Source: Daedaleopsis sinensis
Lineage: Eukaryota; Basidiomycota; Agaricomycetes; Polyporales; Polyporaceae
Assembly: GCA_033807695.1 (NCBI GenBank)
Contig: CM066307.1
Location: 1,798,001 to 1,862,000, forward strand
DNA: 64,000 bases
Reading direction: 5' to 3'
Shown here: one piece after another, positions 59,668 to 64,000 of the stretch
Position numbering within the stretch: position 1 is the stretch's first letter
Layout of the letters: every line of letters begins with the position of its first letter
The notes under the pieces: model-generated
Told to the model about the DNA's origin: nothing
The model's input: only the letters and a program-made list of their open reading frames with translations
The model's database searches: none
Position numbers and translations under genes: made by a program

Positions 59668-61492
59668 ATTATTGCGCGAAGTCGTCGGTGGAGGCGGGGG
59701 GAGCGAGAGAGGCGTGGAGACGGGGTAGGCGGGGGAACATGAACGTTTGCAACAAGTTCGTTTTATCCCAGACCTCGCAGCTTTCTACATAGAACCGAGG
59801 CAGTGTCCGGCGCCAAATGTTTTGGATAAGGCTCCTTGGCACTCTTGCGTTTTATTCCCGCTCCCTCCCCCCGTCATCCTTCGCCACACAGGCACGCTCC
59901 TCCCGCACGCTTTCCACGCCTTCGCCCGCGACATTGTCTCCGTGGCCCATCTGGCTGCCGCGGTATACTTACCCTCGCGCTGCCTCGAGCGCGCACGTCG
60001 GGGCGCTGATGCACGCAACGGCCCCAGTTGGGATCAGGCCGACAACGCCGTGCAGTAAACAGCCCGGATTGCTATGAGCTCGTATATGAGCCACTGCATT
60101 CCTAAGGCCTAAGCCTTGGCTCTGCCAACACTCGGCATGGGGTGTATCCCGAGTATCGGATACCAGTCTTGGCCTGGTCCCCTACAGACCGCGCAGTGCG
60201 CGTCGGTAGTTGTTGCAATGCTGCAACTGCATGCGACGATCCTCATCTTGCAACCGCTTTTGCATCCGGCGATGTATATCGCCCCCATCTCCCACTTCAG
60301 TCGACTAATCGAGTAAGTCGTCGGTATTGTTTCGGCTTTCATGCGTATGCCACGGCGATGTTCGAACCGCTTCGTATGTGCTTGGATGGAGCGCAGGACC
60401 TCATGAGAAACATGAAGAATAACGCACGGGAAGTCCTCCCTGAGACCACTCCACGCCTTCCCCATCACTACTAAGGCGTCATTGAGCTCCTCGGTAGGGA
60501 GATGGTTTGCTAGGTTTCGAGTGATATCTTAGGTTTGACCAAACCCCTCACGCGCACCAATGCCCCACCACGCCTAACACACGGAGGGTTTTGATATAAA
60601 ACTAAATGATATCTAGCTTCCACATGCGTGGCGGGGCACCTTCTTGAGTAGCCTGCGCGCATGTGTATCACGATCTCGTTGCTTCAATCAGACGTATCCG
60701 TCGACAGAGATTCCGGCAATGACATCTGCCGTCACTCCTAATCCAAGCTATGGCAGTAGTTGCAGCACCCTTTCATTGAGCGTTGTCACGAGTCACTATT
60801 TAGCAGCTAAATCGGCCCAGAAGATCAACTAACACATCGTTAACCAGAACACAACTATCCCTAGTTGGTTGCGTGTGCAGGAACCGCAAACCACAATACC
60901 ACATCATTCATTCGACACCCCAACTCGATAAAAGATCAAACATCTTTCTTCCTGTACTGATCCTTTCGTACTTCGACTGTACTAATCTGATATTCTGACT
61001 CGATATAGCACCAGTTCTCCTCAGGCCTCAATGACGTTCACTGACTCAACGACGTCTCTTAGGATTGCACGGCCCGATATCTGTCCAGCCAAGTCGAGCA
61101 CCCGTTCTCGACTGTGCCATCGGGTCACCGTTCCCGGTTTAGCTATCCAAGGTACGTCGAGTACCTAGGTTCTTGTCAAGGATGCATATTCACAGTGGTG
61201 ACACAGTATAAGCTTTCAGTTAACGAACGTTCGTCAGTGACGCTCACTGTCAGGCTCTCCGCTATATGGATGCGTACGGCCATCTCCATATGATCCTCAC
61301 ACCGCGCAGAAACTCGTAAGAGGGTCAACCATCTTCCTCCAGCGCATCGCACAACAGCGCCCAGCCCACAAGCTATGAGCACACGGCAGGGTCGTAGTTG
61401 GGCTTCTAGGCATCTCATGATAACGTTAACTTACAAACATCAGGCTCAGGCCCGGGACAAGTTACCACTGCTTTGAAGTTCCCAAAAGCGAT
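59668..61492. other. Pump-gene promoter and intergenic DNA
   Basis: No supportable gene. A pyrimidine-rich tract near 59850-59880 lies upstream of the pump ATG. A minus frame at 60109-60468 has no motif. Confidence 0.4.
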
Positions 61493-63257
61493 ATGGTTAT
61501 AGCTCACGCCCGCTCTCTCCATACCTGCCAGCTTTCAAGTTTCCGCCCCCGTTCATCCTGGGACGTCAGCTTCACTGAGCGACCGCCAACATCCATACGT
61601 CTACGAGGACACCCAGGTACCGCATGTGCGAGCGCGTCCACGGCTGCATACCAATGTGACTCGACGTGCTTCCCGACGGAGGGGCACACGCCTCGTGTAG
61701 TGTGTATCTCGGACGCGTGCCCTGACGCAGGCGAGAGAAGCAGCTTTCTCGCAGATATACTTCGACTTCGTGAGCACATGATCAAGTTTGCGCGGTATTG
61801 GTGTGCGCATTGGCCCCGGCCGGTGTTTGGCGTGTTCCCTAATTGTGTAGAATCTACCTGTACTATAGTGTGGACTGCCTCGCGATGAAGGTACTTGCGT
61901 TGACGACAATGAGCCCACGTTGCTACGGGGCTGGGGTACAATGGGGTAGTGGACAAATGTGAGAGTGTGGGGTATGATTTGAGCGTGCAGACGCTCCGAA
62001 GTGGAAGTGTACTATCAGAACGAAGTGGCGGGGCGCACGTATAGTTGGCAGAAGTATCCGAACCCGAGTGACTGCGCGGAAACGAGGCATACATTGACAT
62101 CATCAAAGTCTGTGGACGGCAACTTAACTTACTACCAAATACAACTTATGGTTTCTCTCCCATCGAGGACTGCAATCATCCATCCGAAAGTTCACGAATG
62201 AAGCCATTCCGAACACTGGTCATCTCTTCGGCAGTATCTTGATCCTCAGGAGCATACCAAGCCATACATAGTACCGCACTAAGCACTTCCCTACCAAGCG
62301 TGCGTCATGCCAATACCATACTCCCGGCTGCGATCCCCGAGCGTTCCGCAAAGACTTGGTAGTCTGTCAGTGTATAGCATATAAGGAACATGGCACGACT
62401 TTACAGAACTACTCGAACAAAGCGCCCCTTGCATCGCCCGACGCCTAGTACGGCTCGCCGTGAACACAAACACATGCGCAGCTCGCAAGTACTGTCTAAG
62501 CTAACCCGAAGTCCTCCTTTCACATTCCTCCTTTCACATGTACATATACGTGTATTCGTGTGCCACGCCCAGCGCCAAGCGGCGATTCAGGAGCATCAGC
62601 CTAGTGGGATTTACATCTCTGGGCAGCGACCGCGCGGGTGTAGCGGTGTGACCAACGGCCTCGCGCTCGGTGTGAACATGTGAACCCGCGCACACTCTGC
62701 ACAGGCTTGGGATGATCTGTCGGATTCTCCCGCGAATGCGGACCTGCAAACCGACCGTCCGAGATCGGATGGGTGGATGGGTGTCATTGCGGTGGCGGGA
62801 CGATAATGAGAACGCCGTTCGTGGGTCTCCGCCCGTCTGTGAACCCTAGGAGTGCATCCAGTTTTGGTCGATCGTGCACAGGTTGCGGCTGTAGACTGGA
62901 CGAGGTAAGAGAAGGCCGCCAAAGCGCAGCATTGGGAGAGAGGTGTACACTCCAGGCGTAGTACTAGTGGGGAGGCGCACCAGCCACTGCCGCCCGGATA
63001 TTAGTCGTAAAGCCGCACGCGAAGCGTGACGGTAGTAGTACGTCGGGCTGCGCACACTGCACAGGATGGGTTCCCTGTCGCGCTTCAAAGTTGAACGTTG
63101 AACGTCGAGGGATGTGTCTCATAGTAGATGACGAGTACGTCCTGCCGTATCTCGTAAGTGGTCGCTGCGGAAGAGCGATAATCGGAAAGCGGCTCAGTTT
63201 TAGACTGGGCAATGCAGTCCTGCTGATAGATAGGGTGGTTAGAACTCCGAGGCTCGC
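61493..63257. other. No firm gene; coding-like stretches near 61493-61888 and 62001-62201 (plus)
   Basis: The plus frame at 62001-62201 (MEVYYQNEVAGRTYSWQKYP) and one at 61493-61888 have plausible composition, but no splice chain or motif connects them. The antisense strand is also open here. Confidence 0.25.
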
Positions 63258-63956
63258 TCATAGAAGGTCACGCACCGACATATCTCTGGTCCATGATATT
63301 CCGGACACAGCTCTCAAGTGCCGATGAATGAATCCACGACTCACCACAAGACCTAACCAAGCTCCGAGAAAATTTGAGGGGCTTCTGCACCTCTGACGGC
63401 ACTGCCCAGTCGTTTTTGAGGTCCAAGGTCCGCGTTGCATTCCCGGCTCGACATGACGGCGGTATACGCACCCTCCTGGCCGACCCAGAACACGCTGGAG
63501 CATGTACAGCCCATCAGCCCTATCCGACGCGTCCACAAAGCACCGGCACTTACTAGAGTTGACTGTCACTGTGCGCAGCACTTCGAGCCCCCCCGGTCCA
63601 TTCCCGCTGCCGTCAGGCCCCACCTCGTTGGTGCCCGATAGGACGTCCCACGCATAGCATGAAGACATGTTCATGGAGCTGCTTCCAAAGGTCCACCGCA
63701 AGCTTTCAACTGCGAGACAGGCTGCGAGAATCCTAGTCGGGGGACCTAGAAAGCGGCAGAGGCCCAGGGGGTGCGCGGACATGGGCATGGCCACAGTCGG
63801 TCCTTGGCGAGAGGCCGCCCTCGACGACGTGGCCTCCGCAGGGCTCGAGCGCGGGCCGTAGACGGCGCCGAGACGCGAGTCAGCAACGCGGAGCGGGGTC
63901 AGGGCCCGAGCTTCGCGAGGCTGTGTGTTCTGAGGAAGGCTTCCATGAACTTGCAC
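63258..63956 (-). CDS. Candidate hypothetical gene near window edge
   Basis: A minus-strand frame of about 230 codons has no ATG at its upstream limit (it opens after a stop near 63983), so it would have to be an internal exon or start at an inner Met. A stretch around VLRTVTVNSSKCRCFVDASD looks protein-like. The DNA is GC-rich, which favours chance openness, and plus-strand frames overlap it. No family is recognised. Confidence 0.25.
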   Translation of the reverse strand: MQVHGSLPQNTQPREARALTPLRVADSRLGAVYGPRSSPAEATSSRAASRQGPTVAMPMSAHPLGLCRFLGPPTRILAACLAVESLRWTFGSSSMNMSSCYAWDVLSGTNEVGPDGSGNGPGGLEVLRTVTVNSSKCRCFVDASDRADGLYMLQRVLGRPGGCVYRRHVEPGMQRGPWTSKTTGQCRQRCRSPSNFLGAWLGLVVSRGFIHRHLRAVSGISWTRDMSVRDLL

Positions 63957-64000
63957 GATCCGGTGCGCCGCGACGTCTTGGTCCTAGCGGCTCCTAGCGG

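Noticed and set aside
60900..61180. Possible rRNA or tRNA fragment
   Set aside because: Read for conserved rRNA words and a tRNA A/B-box layout. I found nothing convincing.
61504..62106. Minus-strand 200-codon open frame
   Set aside because: Composition looks random, both strands are open here, and no splice or motif support exists.

Overview
The window looks like nuclear DNA of a filamentous basidiomycete, most likely an Agaricomycete wood or litter decayer. The signs are many short introns (about 45-70 nt, GT-AG), a secreted CBM1-GH10 xylanase, a fungal PMC1-type calcium pump, a Helitron of fungal type, and several copies of an F-box protein family fused to a nucleotidyltransferase-like region. 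Most long genes only become readable after splicing, so I rebuilt exons by hand from donor/acceptor sites and frame continuity. Splice coordinates are therefore predictions.

Layout. 0-8 kb: mostly undecoded, with a 2.6-copy tandem repeat (about 427 bp unit) running into a hairpin-forming inverted repeat, plus weak hypothetical genes. 8.1-11.7 kb (minus): an intron-rich class I ribonucleotide reductase large subunit (R1). 13.5-15.1 kb (plus): a six-exon protein of unknown function. 18.5-24.8 kb: a small gene whose spliced product has Zn2Cys6 cysteine spacing, two F-box/nucleotidyltransferase-like genes (A and B), and a LAMMER/CLK-like kinase convergent with a small unknown gene. 26.4-27.6 kb (minus): ribonucleotide reductase small subunit (R2). 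28.0-34.4 kb (plus): an intact Helitron Rep/helicase gene, divergent from R2. 35.3-39.4 kb: two more F-box family members (C and D). 40.9-50.4 kb: two paralogues of an unrecognised family (U1, U2) on either side of an AT-rich segment bounded by imperfect inverted repeats, with two further repeat families. 52.2-59.7 kb: a conventional core region with the xylanase and the Ca2+-ATPase. 59.7-64 kb: no gene I can support well.

The most notable content is the R1 and R2 pair, 15 kb apart on the same strand inside repeat-rich accessory DNA. The catalytic residues of both look intact, but the R1 allosteric sites look altered and the usual R2 C-terminal docking peptide is not visible. Second is the four-copy F-box family, in which only one copy keeps all three acidic residues expected of a working nucleotidyltransferase.
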